A stretch of 64,000 nucleotides of DNA from NCBI RefSeq assembly GCF_014075995.1, contig NZ_CP055153.1, positions 620,001 through 684,000 on the forward strand, read 5' to 3'. Origin of the DNA: Adhaeribacter radiodurans. GTDB lineage: Bacteria; Bacteroidota; Bacteroidia; Cytophagales; Hymenobacteraceae. The translations under genes and the position numbers were made by a program. This document shows positions 44,939 to 54,599 of this stretch, one piece after another. The number at the start of each line of letters is the position of its first letter. Within the stretch, counting starts at the first letter, position 1. Below the pieces are notes generated by a model. That model was given only the letters and a program-made list of their open reading frames with translations, was not told where the DNA came from and ran no database searches.

Positions 44939-46630
44939 ATGAAATTGCTCTCTACTCAACTTTTCCTTTTTCTGCAAAGTAAGCCGGACCGACGCAACTT
45001 AAGGCTTTTAGGTAAATTTCTGGGAATGTTATTGGGATTGGTGTTAGTTTTCACCCTCCTTTTTCACCTACTCATGCTGCGAGAAGGAAAGACTTACTCC
45101 TGGATTACCGGATTCTACTGGACCCTGACGGTGATGTCTACCTTAGGCTTTGGCGATATCACTTTTCATAGCGACGCGGGACGTTTCTTTTCCATAGTCG
45201 TGCTTTTATCGGGGATGGTGTTCCTGCTAATTCTGTTTCCGTTTACCTTCATCAATTTCTTCTATTCGCCCTGGATGAAGGCACAGGAACACGCCCGAGT
45301 TCCCCGCCAACTTTCCGCCCAAACCAGCGGTCATGTGGTGCTGACTCGTTATGGCCCGGTAACCGAAGCGCTGATTAAAAAATTAAATCAGTTTAAATAC
45401 CCTTATGTGGTGTTAGTGCCAGATTTGTTAGAAGGCCTGCGCCTACATGAATTAGGAGTAAAGGTTATGTTAGGTGACTTGGATGATCCGGAAACCTATC
45501 AAAAGGTACAGGTGAAAAAAGCTGCTTTAGTAGCCACGACGGCCACCGATGTCATCAATACCAATGTGGTTTTTACCGTGCGAGGAATAAGCGGACAAGT
45601 GCCTCTTATTGCCACTAGCAGTTTAGAAGCCTCAGAAGATATCTTAAATTTAGCCGGCAGCAACCATGTTCTACGTTTAGGGGAGATGATGGGTCTGTTC
45701 CTGGCGCGGCGAGCCAGTGGTGGCGATGCCTGCTCGCACGTTATTGGCGAATTTGGCAAACTGCAGATTGCCGAAGCAGCTGTAGCGGGTACGCCTTTAG
45801 TGGGCCGCACCTTACAAGAGACGAAGCTGCGGCAGCAGGTAGGAGTTAGCGTCGTAGGCATTTGGGAACGGGGTACTTTTAAAGCAGCCCAACCCGACAC
45901 GCGTTTGAATCCTAGCACCGTCCTGGTGCTGGCTGGCTCGGAGGAGCAACTAAAAAAGTACAACCACCTTTATGGAATTGACAAGCCAATGAACCAGCCA
46001 GTGATTATCATTGGGGGTGGTCGGGTCGGGCGAGCTACCGGGCGGGCTTTAGAAGCCCGTAAGTTGGATTGGCGTTTAGTAGAGAAAGCGCCAGAAAGAA
46101 TAAAGGAGGATGCCCGGTACGTTCTGGGTGATGCGGCCGAACTGGAAATTCTCCAGCAAGCCGGCATCGAAGTAGCCCCCTGTGTGATAATCACCACGCA
46201 CGATGATGATACGAATGTGTATCTGACTATCTATTGCCGGTTGCTGCGGCCTGATATTCAAATTATTACCCGCTCTACTCTGGAACGTAATTTAGCCACG
46301 ATTCATCGGGCCGGAGCGGATTTTGTCATGTCTTACTCTTCCATGGGGGCGAATACTATTTTTAATCTGCTTAACCGCAGTGATATCTTAATGGTGGCCG
46401 AAGGATTGAATCTTTTGCAGGTAAAGGTGCCGGAGCCCTTAGAAGGTAAAACGTTGGCAGAATCGGCCATCCGGCAGCAAACCGGCTGTACCTTGATTGC
46501 CATTCGGCAAGGGGAGGAGTTGCAGATTAATCCGGAGCCAAATCGGGTACTTCCCACTGGCGCGGAGATTATTCTGATTGGCACGGTGGAAGCGGAAAAT
46601 AAATTTTTTAACCTATACGGAGTAGTGTAG
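44939..46630 (+). CDS. K+ channel with two RCK (TrkA-N/TrkA-C) modules
   Basis: This 563-residue inner membrane K+ channel has two helices around a pore with the filter TLGFGD (residues about 68-73), then two regulator-of-K-conductance modules. The first Rossmann part (about 131-250) begins GHVVLTRYGPVTEAL and lacks the GxGxxG nucleotide loop, while the second (about 354-470) has it intact (IIIGGGRVGRATGRALE). Each is followed by a TrkA-C domain (about 258-340 and 485-563). Tandem RCK modules in one chain are typical of gated K+ channels of this type; loss of the first nucleotide site suggests only the second binds a nucleotide. I prefer the ATG at 44939 over the GTG at 44891. Confidence 0.92.
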   Translation: MKLLSTQLFLFLQSKPDRRNLRLLGKFLGMLLGLVLVFTLLFHLLMLREGKTYSWITGFYWTLTVMSTLGFGDITFHSDAGRFFSIVVLLSGMVFLLILFPFTFINFFYSPWMKAQEHARVPRQLSAQTSGHVVLTRYGPVTEALIKKLNQFKYPYVVLVPDLLEGLRLHELGVKVMLGDLDDPETYQKVQVKKAALVATTATDVINTNVVFTVRGISGQVPLIATSSLEASEDILNLAGSNHVLRLGEMMGLFLARRASGGDACSHVIGEFGKLQIAEAAVAGTPLVGRTLQETKLRQQVGVSVVGIWERGTFKAAQPDTRLNPSTVLVLAGSEEQLKKYNHLYGIDKPMNQPVIIIGGGRVGRATGRALEARKLDWRLVEKAPERIKEDARYVLGDAAELEILQQAGIEVAPCVIITTHDDDTNVYLTIYCRLLRPDIQIITRSTLERNLATIHRAGADFVMSYSSMGANTIFNLLNRSDILMVAEGLNLLQVKVPEPLEGKTLAESAIRQQTGCTLIAIRQGEELQINPEPNRVLPTGAEIILIGTVEAENKFFNLYGVV

Positions 46631-46744
46631 AGTATTCCAGCAGAGAAAAGCAAAAACTTATTAAACTACCTCTCCGAAAAAAGTAATTATTAATAAAAAA
46701 AGATAGTATATTTAACTAAGTGAGAGTGCTAACTAAACTTTTAG

Positions 46745-47272
46745 ATGATGACCCGATCCAAGTTAGAAGTCTTCCTGCCTTTATTGATGCTTTTCTTTCT
46801 AGTGGTATTCCTAATTTGGAACCTTTCTTTTCAGCAGCGGCTCTTAAAGGGTAAGAAAACCTATTCACCTCCACTCACCCGAATCAATCAATCTTTCCAG
46901 ATACTGCTAGGGCTGGCGGCTCTTATTGTCGGTTTATATGCCTTTTTACCTGAATTTTATATTTTGTTAATCCCTTTGGATTCACTGGATAAACCCTTGA
47001 TTAATAATGTGGGAGGTTTTATTTTGCGGGTGGCTATCTTCTGGCTACTTTCCTCCATGCTGCACACCTCTTTTCTATTTCAGAAACTACCGGATAAACA
47101 AAAAATAACGCTGGAAGTTTATGTTTATGCCCAAAAAACCGTTTTAATCAGCGTTGTGTTGTTATTAGTAGGCCTAGCTGTTACTATCTCCAGTCTGGGA
47201 GCTTTTCTGCTTTGTCTGATAGGATTATATTTTTACTATCGATTTTATTACCAAGCCGAAAATGTCTCCTGA
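46745..47272 (+). CDS. Uncharacterised four-helix membrane protein
   Basis: I do not recognise this 175-residue protein. It has four likely membrane helices (about 9-28, 52-70, 90-110 and 131-167, the last perhaps two). A loop between helices one and two carries RLLKGKKTYSPPLTRINQ, and a short acidic-to-basic segment KLPDKQKITLEVY precedes the last helices. There is no signal cleavage site or known motif. It follows the RCK channel by 114 bases in the same direction and faces the CPA1 antiporter gene, so a role in membrane or ion physiology is possible but not shown. Confidence 0.7.
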   Translation: MMTRSKLEVFLPLLMLFFLVVFLIWNLSFQQRLLKGKKTYSPPLTRINQSFQILLGLAALIVGLYAFLPEFYILLIPLDSLDKPLINNVGGFILRVAIFWLLSSMLHTSFLFQKLPDKQKITLEVYVYAQKTVLISVVLLLVGLAVTISSLGAFLLCLIGLYFYYRFYYQAENVS

Positions 47273-47341
47273 CTTAAAAGCAATGAGGCTTACCGATCTG
47301 CTGCTTCATGCGTCTATTAAATCGATAGAAGATATACCTCC

Positions 47342-48589
47342 TTACTTTATTACTAAGTCGGATTTGGTTCGTCTCAGGTCCAGGTATTGCATTACCGGCG
47401 AGGCCAGAATACCATGAACCAGTACGGAGATAAGTACAATAAAACCAGCGATACTCCAAAGCTCTTGTTTGGCTGGGAAAACTGCCTGCGTTAAAGCAAA
47501 AGATAAATAATAGAAGGAACCAATCCCGCGGATACCAAAAAAGCTAATAGCTACCTTCTCCCGAAAGGTAATCTTTTGCGTTACTAGGGTTAAGTAACTA
47601 AACAAGGGCCGGATTACAAATACAAACAGCAACCCTATCACAATCCCAGGTAAAGTTAAAGCATCCAATAACCCGGTGGCAATGCTGCCACCCAATAAAA
47701 GTAGCACCACCACTAAGAATAAACGCTCCATCTGGTCGGTAAAATCATGTAGTTCCCGATGTAATTTGTGCGTTCGCTCCTGGCGGCTTAGAGTTAATCC
47801 TGTCACAAACACTGCAATAAAGCCGTACCCATGCACGATTTCGGTTAATCCGTATACCAGCAAAGTAGCTGATACGGCGACAAAGCCATCTTTCGTTTCC
47901 GGAAAGTTAAGCTTTTCGGGCAGTACAAAGGCCAAATGAGCCAGAAAGCGGCCCATCAGGTAGCCAATTCCGGTACCCACTACAATTTTATATAGCAAAT
48001 CTCTTCCTAGCCAGGACCAAAACCAATCTTCCCCGGTTTGGGCGGCTAATGCCAGGGCAATGGCCAGCCAGGTAAAAGGAAAAGCCATCCCATCATTCAT
48101 GCCGGCCTCGGCGGTCAGAGAAAAGCGGACGTGATCTTCTTTTTCGGTACTGGGAGGTCCCACCTGCACTTCCGAAGCCAGAACCGGATCAGTAGGGGCC
48201 ATCACCGCCCCTAGCAACAGAGCCGAGGCCGGAGCCAAGCCTAAAACCCACCACCCCAACAAAGCCAAGGCACTTATACAAAAAAGCATAGTAACGAAAA
48301 CCAGCAAAAAAGGAATTTTCCAGTTTTTCCAGCTAAAGGATCGGTTTATTTTAATACCAGTACCCATCAGCGTAATAATTACACCTATTTCGGTCAAACG
48401 AACGGTTAGAATTTCGTTTTCCAGAGGATTGGGATTGGGAAGTGGTAAAGAGAACTGGTATAAAATAAAGCCCAGGGCTACGAAAAGGATGCTGTAGGAA
48501 ACAGGAAGCTTTTCCAACCAATTAGGTAACCAAGCCATGGTTAAGGCAGCCAAACCAATAATGGTAATAATAAGTATATAGGGATCCAT
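47342..48589 (-). CDS. Na+/H+ (or K+/H+) antiporter, CPA1 family
   Basis: This 415-residue inner membrane protein has about 12 helices from the N-terminus (IITIIGLAALTMAWLPNWLEKL) onward. The exchanger core motifs are present: VMAPTDPVLASEVQVGPP, which holds the CPA TDP signature, and AEAGMNDGMAFPFTWLA, which holds the Asn-Asp pair of the cation site. FFGIRGIGSFYYLSFAL is the conserved Arg-containing helix near the C-terminus. There is no long cytoplasmic tail. The ATG at 48589 is the start. It exchanges Na+ or K+ for H+, which fits the nearby K+ channels; the specific ion cannot be told from sequence. Confidence 0.92.
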   Translation of the reverse strand: MDPYILIITIIGLAALTMAWLPNWLEKLPVSYSILFVALGFILYQFSLPLPNPNPLENEILTVRLTEIGVIITLMGTGIKINRSFSWKNWKIPFLLVFVTMLFCISALALLGWWVLGLAPASALLLGAVMAPTDPVLASEVQVGPPSTEKEDHVRFSLTAEAGMNDGMAFPFTWLAIALALAAQTGEDWFWSWLGRDLLYKIVVGTGIGYLMGRFLAHLAFVLPEKLNFPETKDGFVAVSATLLVYGLTEIVHGYGFIAVFVTGLTLSRQERTHKLHRELHDFTDQMERLFLVVVLLLLGGSIATGLLDALTLPGIVIGLLFVFVIRPLFSYLTLVTQKITFREKVAISFFGIRGIGSFYYLSFALTQAVFPAKQELWSIAGFIVLISVLVHGILASPVMQYLDLRRTKSDLVIK

Positions 48590-48920
48590 GACTTACTACC
48601 GAATTACAACTTAAACTATTAGTTAACGAGAATTTACCAATACTCCGATTAGGGAAATGAGTTGTATTGCAATTTTTGATATCTAATATTTAAGGTCTAG
48701 TCACCTGATATAAGTTGACGGAATTAGTCTCGCTAAACGCCCTAATCGAGAGATTGAAAAAAATTACTATAAATTGGTGTTAAGGTTTTAAAAACGGTCT
48801 CTTTTGATCATCTCACGAAACTACTTTCTTTTTAAAAGATGAGACGGATTAAATGAGAATTCAATTGCTTACCTTAAAGCTACAATAGCCTAAAGGGATC
48901 ATTTAACGAGAATAGTACCT
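48590..48920. other. Intergenic stretch, nothing recognised
   Basis: These 331 bases are AT-rich. Divergent promoters for the antiporter and the next gene should lie here, but I see no clear elements, repeats or small genes. Confidence 0.4.
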
Positions 48921-49394
48921 ATGCCTTATGGCTTCCATGAACATAAACACCGGTATGCTGTGTGTACGGCAGCCCGAGCGGTTCAACGTTCTTTTGTTAC
49001 TACTTTTAACATAAGTCGTGCCTTAGAGACTAACTCCCTGCCGCAATTCTGGAGAGCTTGTGTTTCGCTCAACCAAGAAGAATTTGATAAACAACAAGAG
49101 CAGTGGTGTCACCAGATCATGCAAGCCTTGGGCAATCTAGGTGTTCCTACTAGTTATAGGAGAGCGGCCAAAATAGTGGCTATTTACTTAAAAAACGCCA
49201 TCATTTTGCCAGGAATAGGGGAGGAGCCGCTAGCTACCATTATTCATCCACTCATTGAAAATATCTTATTACAATCCCTTGCCCAGGTAAAAGGGTTGCA
49301 TCATCTTAGAACAATTCGCTGGACCCAGCTAGATGCACTGGCATACTGGAATCTAGTTGGGGACATTCGACAGCAGGTACGCCGCTTTGACTAG
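48921..49394 (+). CDS. Uncharacterised soluble protein
   Basis: I do not recognise this 157-residue protein by name. It is mostly helical, with no signal peptide or membrane segment. The start region MPYGFHEHKHRYAVCTAARA has two histidines two apart and a helix rich in Ala and Arg; a middle segment YRRAAKIVAIYLKNAIIL is basic and amphipathic; the end (LAYWNLVGDIRQQVRRFD) is again helical. Codon use is like the neighbours and the ATG at 48921 is clear, so I take it as a real gene. It stands alone, more than 280 bases from its neighbours. No function is offered. Confidence 0.65.
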   Translation: MPYGFHEHKHRYAVCTAARAVQRSFVTTFNISRALETNSLPQFWRACVSLNQEEFDKQQEQWCHQIMQALGNLGVPTSYRRAAKIVAIYLKNAIILPGIGEEPLATIIHPLIENILLQSLAQVKGLHHLRTIRWTQLDALAYWNLVGDIRQQVRRFD

Positions 49395-49675
49395 ACCTTG
49401 GAAGCTCCTTGGCAGCCTATTCAAGAAGAAGGGATTAAAGAAATACCATCAGAATAATAGGCTGCTTGGCCCGTACAGGCTTTTTCCGTAAAACAATTCA
49501 GGAAAATAGCCCTTGAAGCTTGCCGTGACAGGTAAGCTTTCTGCTCCTTATTCAAGTCGCTTGACGACATGATCATAATCATCAGCGCAGAGATTTAAGG
49601 CAATCCTATGATTCGGGAAAGACTTTTGTATATCGGTTCTTAATTCAATTAAGGAAGATAAATCAGCATTACTTT
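49395..49675. other. Intergenic stretch, nothing recognised
   Basis: These 281 bases between convergent genes hold no gene I can support and no strong terminator hairpin. Confidence 0.4.
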
Positions 49676-50290
49676 TTACACAGTCACATATGAAAGAAAT
49701 TTCATAATCATTCTGTACTTTCTTGACCTGAGCATTTTTTTGGCAGTCTCGTCAAAGAAGAAGGTACTAGTTAGGGCATCGGCAAGTTGATCTACTTCCG
49801 CTTCTGAAATATTGTACCGCTTATAAGTAATCTCATGTTGTCGGAGTCCATAAGTTTTAGTTTCGACTCCTATATTCATTACCGTATCCAATAAGAATAA
49901 AGCCAGTATAGTTATTCCGGTTCCCACCAAGCTGATAACGAAGGTTCTTCCTATCTTATAAACTGGGCCACCAGTATAGATATGGGAATTTATAAGCTGG
50001 CTTTGATAATGTTGTACCAGATATAAAGCTGTGAGGGTGTAACTTAACGGAATAACAAATCTAGGAATCTTGTCCAGAGTAGGGATCAGATACAATGCGC
50101 CAAAAATTAGCATACTAACGAGGATAGAATAGATCCAGGTTGTTTTAGCTTTGCCAGGTTCATTAAATGCTTTGTAATTAGCCGCAATTAAATAACCTGC
50201 TACTAAAAGTCCTCCGAGCAATGTTCCAAGCCCAATGGCTCTTGCTGGGTAAATGCTGTTTTCCGGGGGCAGGATGTCAGATTGTTCCAT
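49676..50290 (-). CDS. Uncharacterised membrane protein
   Basis: This 204-residue protein has four likely membrane helices: about 17-33, 48-66, 75-92 and 113-133 (FVISLVGTGITILALFLLDTV). It starts with a short acidic and Pro-rich stretch (MEQSDILPPENSIYPARA). The last 60 residues are soluble and charged, with ITYKRYNISEAEVDQLADALTS and a basic C-terminal helix. It resembles no family I can name. The ATG at 50290 is the start. It is monocistronic and faces away from the M23-like gene; nothing in its place fixes a role. Confidence 0.7.
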   Translation of the reverse strand: MEQSDILPPENSIYPARAIGLGTLLGGLLVAGYLIAANYKAFNEPGKAKTTWIYSILVSMLIFGALYLIPTLDKIPRFVIPLSYTLTALYLVQHYQSQLINSHIYTGGPVYKIGRTFVISLVGTGITILALFLLDTVMNIGVETKTYGLRQHEITYKRYNISEAEVDQLADALTSTFFFDETAKKMLRSRKYRMIMKFLSYVTV

Positions 50291-50569
50291 GATTGTTTTG
50301 AAGGTTGCATATAACTACTTTGATCTATTTGAAAGGGAAAGTGTATGCCTAACAATAACAAGATAAATGATTCTGATCAATTATAATGGCGGATTTTTAT
50401 TAAATAATCTTCTGAAATCTTGGTAGAAGTGTTGCTCATAATTAATGAATTAAGATTTATAACAGGGTATTGTTATTTTGTAATTATTCAATTTTTAGAG
50501 GACTTTAGAAACAACCATTGTACAATGGTGGTCAGCAAGACTACTTACTTCCATTCCAGAAGCGACTCT

Positions 50570-51514
50570 TCAAGGTTTAACCTTGATCTTTTCGCTCCAT
50601 CGTTTAATTTGTCGCCTATTCATTCCTTGGGTAACCAGGGCAATGGGATGTTCACTGAAGTATTTACTATTACTGGTTAGTTTTAACTTTCCCGTATCCT
50701 TCGTCCAGAACTGTACCGGTACATAGGCCAGGCGACTTTTACGATCAGCTTTGTCGTAATCCGTGAAAGCTTCTTTTTCTAAAGTATAATAGACACAAAA
50801 CCGCAGGTGCGGACCCGAGACATACTTCTCTCCCCCAACGATGCCAATGGGTTGACCGGCTTCAATGAACTGCCCTGCTTTAACAAAGATGTTTTGGTCC
50901 TTTAACACTTGATAGCGGGCAAAGCTGCAGTCTTGGTGGTAAATTTCTATGTAATTATCGGCAGTGGCCAAGGTATAACCCGTTTTTTCTAGGTTGGCAT
51001 CATCTTTTACTTCCACCACGGTACCACTTCTGGCCGCATAGACCGTGTCTCCCGCTTGCATCTTGATGGAAATAGCGTACCAATCTTGGGGTGCCGGTTC
51101 GTTCATGTACCTTTTCAGAAAATAGTCCATCTCCTGGGATTGCACTTCCTTGCCCGGAGCTACGGGTAATAGATAAGTATAATCCATATTTACTTTGGGG
51201 TTTACGCATCCCTTCACGTACCGGTAGGTGTAGCGAAAGGTAGCGGGAGAAGCGGGGTCCATTTTGGTTAAGGTAAAAAGGGATTTAGCTCCTGGTTGCA
51301 CGTCCTGCACAAAAGGTAAGCGAAAATTAGCTCTTAAATTCTGTAGATTCGAAAAGTTTACTTCCAGTATGTAGTTGCAGTATCCCCGGTTATCACTGGT
51401 AAATTTATAATTGCCTTTCGCATCGGCTTCATATTTTACCTCCACCAGCTTTTGGGCAGAGCAATGGAAGTGGTAAAAGAAAAAACAGCAAGCAATAAAG
51501 GTCAGAGATTTCAT
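50570..51514 (-). CDS. Secreted M23/LytM-like protein, probably catalytically inactive
   Basis: This 314-residue secreted protein has a signal peptide (MKSLTFIACCFFF, cleavage near residue 21) if started at the ATG at 51514; an in-frame start at 51571 would put charged residues before it and is less likely. The C-terminal half has the LytM fold pattern: AGDTVYAARSGTVVEV, NYIEIYHQDCSFARYQVL, FVKAGQFIEAGQPIGIVGG and SGPHLRFCVYY. Active M23 enzymes need an HxxxD zinc motif just before the first of these; here that place reads PAPQDWYAIS with no His. The HxH motif is reduced to HLR. It probably binds or scaffolds rather than cleaves peptidoglycan. It is monocistronic. Confidence 0.82.
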   Translation of the reverse strand: MKSLTFIACCFFFYHFHCSAQKLVEVKYEADAKGNYKFTSDNRGYCNYILEVNFSNLQNLRANFRLPFVQDVQPGAKSLFTLTKMDPASPATFRYTYRYVKGCVNPKVNMDYTYLLPVAPGKEVQSQEMDYFLKRYMNEPAPQDWYAISIKMQAGDTVYAARSGTVVEVKDDANLEKTGYTLATADNYIEIYHQDCSFARYQVLKDQNIFVKAGQFIEAGQPIGIVGGEKYVSGPHLRFCVYYTLEKEAFTDYDKADRKSRLAYVPVQFWTKDTGKLKLTSNSKYFSEHPIALVTQGMNRRQIKRWSEKIKVKP

Positions 51515-51902
51515 GGATGTACGATAAACTTGGGACTTTATCTTTTGATTATACATCCAATCACCAGGCAAATTGTTACCAGTGATTTAGTGGTATTTAG
51601 CAATTATTTGCTGAAAAACAACTTAAATCTTAGTTGTAATGCTATATAATATCTCAATAACTACTTTTATCCTATGTTTGCCTTGATGCTTATATTAGGA
51701 TCAAAAGAGAAGAAAGGAAGGATAAAGATTCCTGGTGTTATTAGGTCTTGAAGAACCCGTTTAACATGAGAATCCCCTTCCTTTTCCTATGGTTACTTTG
51801 AACAGTTTCATAAGGCCTTAGAGCTTGCCTCAAGATAGAGAAAGCTGCCATCATCTACTCTTCTTACTTGTTTAGTTTCTTATTTATTAAACGCTTCCAG
51901 CT
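51515..51902. other. Intergenic stretch, probably includes left part of an IS110 remnant
   Basis: These 388 bases hold no gene. The right half, just before the IS110 transposase start at 51903, may be the non-coding left end of that element, since IS110 elements have a leader before the gene. No boundary can be set. Confidence 0.4.
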
Positions 51903-52165
51903 ATGATCCCACCCGCAAAACTAAAAGTTGTAGGTATTGATGTAAGTAAAGTTTCCTTGGTAATTTGCTACCTGGCAGAGGAAAAGGTACGACACGTAAA
52001 AAAAGAAAACAACCCAGCTGGTTTTAAGCAGTTACTTAAACAGTGCGGCACAGAGAGCCTGTATGTAATGGAAGCAAAACCCCAGATACACGGCATCAGG
52101 TCGGTAGGTTTGGGATCTACTACTTGCATTTAGCTTATTATTTATTTGAGCAAGGTGCCATCATA
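51903..52165 (+). pseudogene. IS110-family transposase, N-terminal fragment with frameshift
   Basis: From the ATG at 51903 the sequence reads VVGIDVSKVSLVICYLAEEK and ENNPAGFKQLLKQCG and YVMEAK, the opening RuvC-like (DEDD) domain of IS110 transposases with its first Asp. After about residue 58 the frame is lost and stops at 52133, while the next frame continues with YYLHLAYYLFEQGA, matching the following family segment. Beyond about 52165 the similarity ends. Only about a quarter of a normal 320-350-residue transposase is left. It is dead. Confidence 0.8.
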
Positions 52166-52370
52166 AATCTCAGGAGGCTATTTATTTGCTGCTTTATTGT
52201 TCGAGAAAACTGTATTTGATATTTGCTGGGTGTAATTTTCCTCTTCTACAAATAAACTTGTACGAAAATCCACCAAGAAATTGCGAAATAATCTATCTAC
52301 TTCAAGGCGTTGTTGTGTTATTCTCTTAATTTTCTGTTTGATTGTAACAAGTAAGGTTTCAAAAATCCAC

Positions 52371-52830
52371 CTAAGCTTGTCTTCTGGCATTTAAAACCGG
52401 AGTAATTAAATAAATTGATAAAGTATTCCATATGCCGAAAACAAAATAATTAAGACCCAAACAACATTGATATATGCTAAACATCTCTAAATTCCTATTG
52501 TTTTTTAAAGATCCAACCTTCAGGGCTACCGGCATTTGCCAGATAGTATTCATTTCCACTTCTGCTACTTTCTCACCTATCTTAATGTACTTTTTAAAGG
52601 TAGAGTAATTGCTATGGCTTAAAATCCGCATTACCACCTCCGGGCGCATACCCTATTCTAAAGATAAAGTAATGAAGGTGCGCCGAGCCGTACGAGTGCT
52701 GATAAACTCGTACTCTTGGGCTGGGTATTGGTCAACTTCTCATTACTCCTTCGTTTCGTCAAACTTGTAGGTTCATCAATGCCGATCAGCTTTTTTATTA
52801 AATTTTTCCTGGTACTATCCAAAATTGCTG
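52371..52830 (-). pseudogene. Tyrosine recombinase (phage-type integrase), C-terminal fragment, broken
   Basis: On the minus strand, read from about 52830 downward, I see LIGIDEPTSLTKRRSNE, a frame change, EYEFISTRTARRTFITLSLE, a TAG stop, then GMRPEVVMRILSHSNYSTFKKYIKI and EVEMNTIW. This is the catalytic C-terminal block of Bacteroidota tyrosine recombinases, with the Arg of HxxR (the His itself reads Arg) and the Tyr in KKYIKI. The frameshift, stop codon and changed His make it inactive. A following frame to 52371 has no family likeness. It lies next to the IS110 fragment, so this is a graveyard of mobile DNA. Confidence 0.75.
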
Positions 52831-52970
52831 GTAGATAATTTATATTTGCTTAAAAATGTCAAATCGACAACTATTAGCAACCCTCAATTTTTTAATCCGT
52901 TGGTTTTTTAAATTACAAGAAAGCTCTCATCCATTTATCTGGCTTTCAACTAGCAAGAACAATTAAGTAG

Positions 52971-53882
<912 letters not shown>

Positions 53883-53990
53883 TTAAAATTAAAGGGAATC
53901 AATTTATCTACTAAAGATTGATTCCTACTTGTGCTACAATTTTAAATTTTTTTAAAATCGGTTTCTGAACCAAAATACTCTCAAAATTAT

Positions 53991-54512
53991 ATGAAAAAAA
54001 ATTTAGTAAATGTTTCTTTCCTGGTAGCAGCTTGGTTGATAGGTTTTTCTACTTTAGCACAATCAAATTTCAGTAGTAAGTTAATCGGCATGGGGGTGGT
54101 GGTATCGGACTTAGACAAGTCTTTAGACTTTTATGTAAATACCATCGGCATGGTAAAAGCCTATAATTTTACCATTAACGCTGATTTTGGCAAGAAATCC
54201 GGTTTATCGAACGGGGTGCCTACGGAAGTAACGGTTTTAAAATTAGAAAACAGTCCGGAAGCGAATGAGTGGAAGCTGATGAGTTTCGGAAAAAAAACCA
54301 GCCGAACCCAATCCAAATATATTCAAGACGATACCGGGGTGCAGTACATTACCATTAATGTAAAATCCCTGAAGCCGGTTATAGAAAGGTTAAAAGCAAA
54401 CAATGTAAAATTTCTGGGGAATTCGCCGGTTTCTTTAAATGAGAAATCGCACTTTGTGCTAGTGCAAGACCCCGATGGAACTTTTATAGAACTGATCGGA
54501 CCCATGGAGTAA
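53991..54512 (+). CDS. Secreted VOC-superfamily protein
   Basis: This 173-residue protein has a clear signal peptide (MKKNLVNVSFLVAAWLIGFSTLAQ, about 24 residues) followed by one VOC module pair: GMGVVVSDLDKSLDFYVNTIGMV, then YITINVKSLKPVIERLKAN and HFVLVQDPDGTFIELIGP. Candidate metal ligands include the Glu in FIELIG and the His in SHFVLV; the first position is Val rather than His. Most VOC enzymes are cytoplasmic, so a signal peptide is unusual; such proteins occur in Bacteroidota glycan loci but their reaction is unknown to me. It is 108 bases after the acetylesterase and 87 bases before the GH43 gene, so these may be one transcript. Confidence 0.82.
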   Translation: MKKNLVNVSFLVAAWLIGFSTLAQSNFSSKLIGMGVVVSDLDKSLDFYVNTIGMVKAYNFTINADFGKKSGLSNGVPTEVTVLKLENSPEANEWKLMSFGKKTSRTQSKYIQDDTGVQYITINVKSLKPVIERLKANNVKFLGNSPVSLNEKSHFVLVQDPDGTFIELIGPME

Positions 54513-54599
54513 GCAATAGTTTTAATAAGTATACCCTAATCAGTCAGTAATAAAATACATTTTTTAATTTTTTTTATTTTGGCGATACCCAAAAAACGA

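Noticed and set aside
52178-52390. Open frame of 70 codons on the minus strand between the IS110 and integrase fragments
   Set aside because: It is charged and helical-looking but has no known likeness, and it lies in decayed mobile DNA. It could be a remnant; not enough to call.
34778-52830. A phage defence system in the block between mobile remnants
   Set aside because: None of the genes shows nuclease, helicase, reverse transcriptase, CBASS or restriction motifs. The cyclase is a class III type with TPR, not a CD-NTase, so I do not call a defence island.
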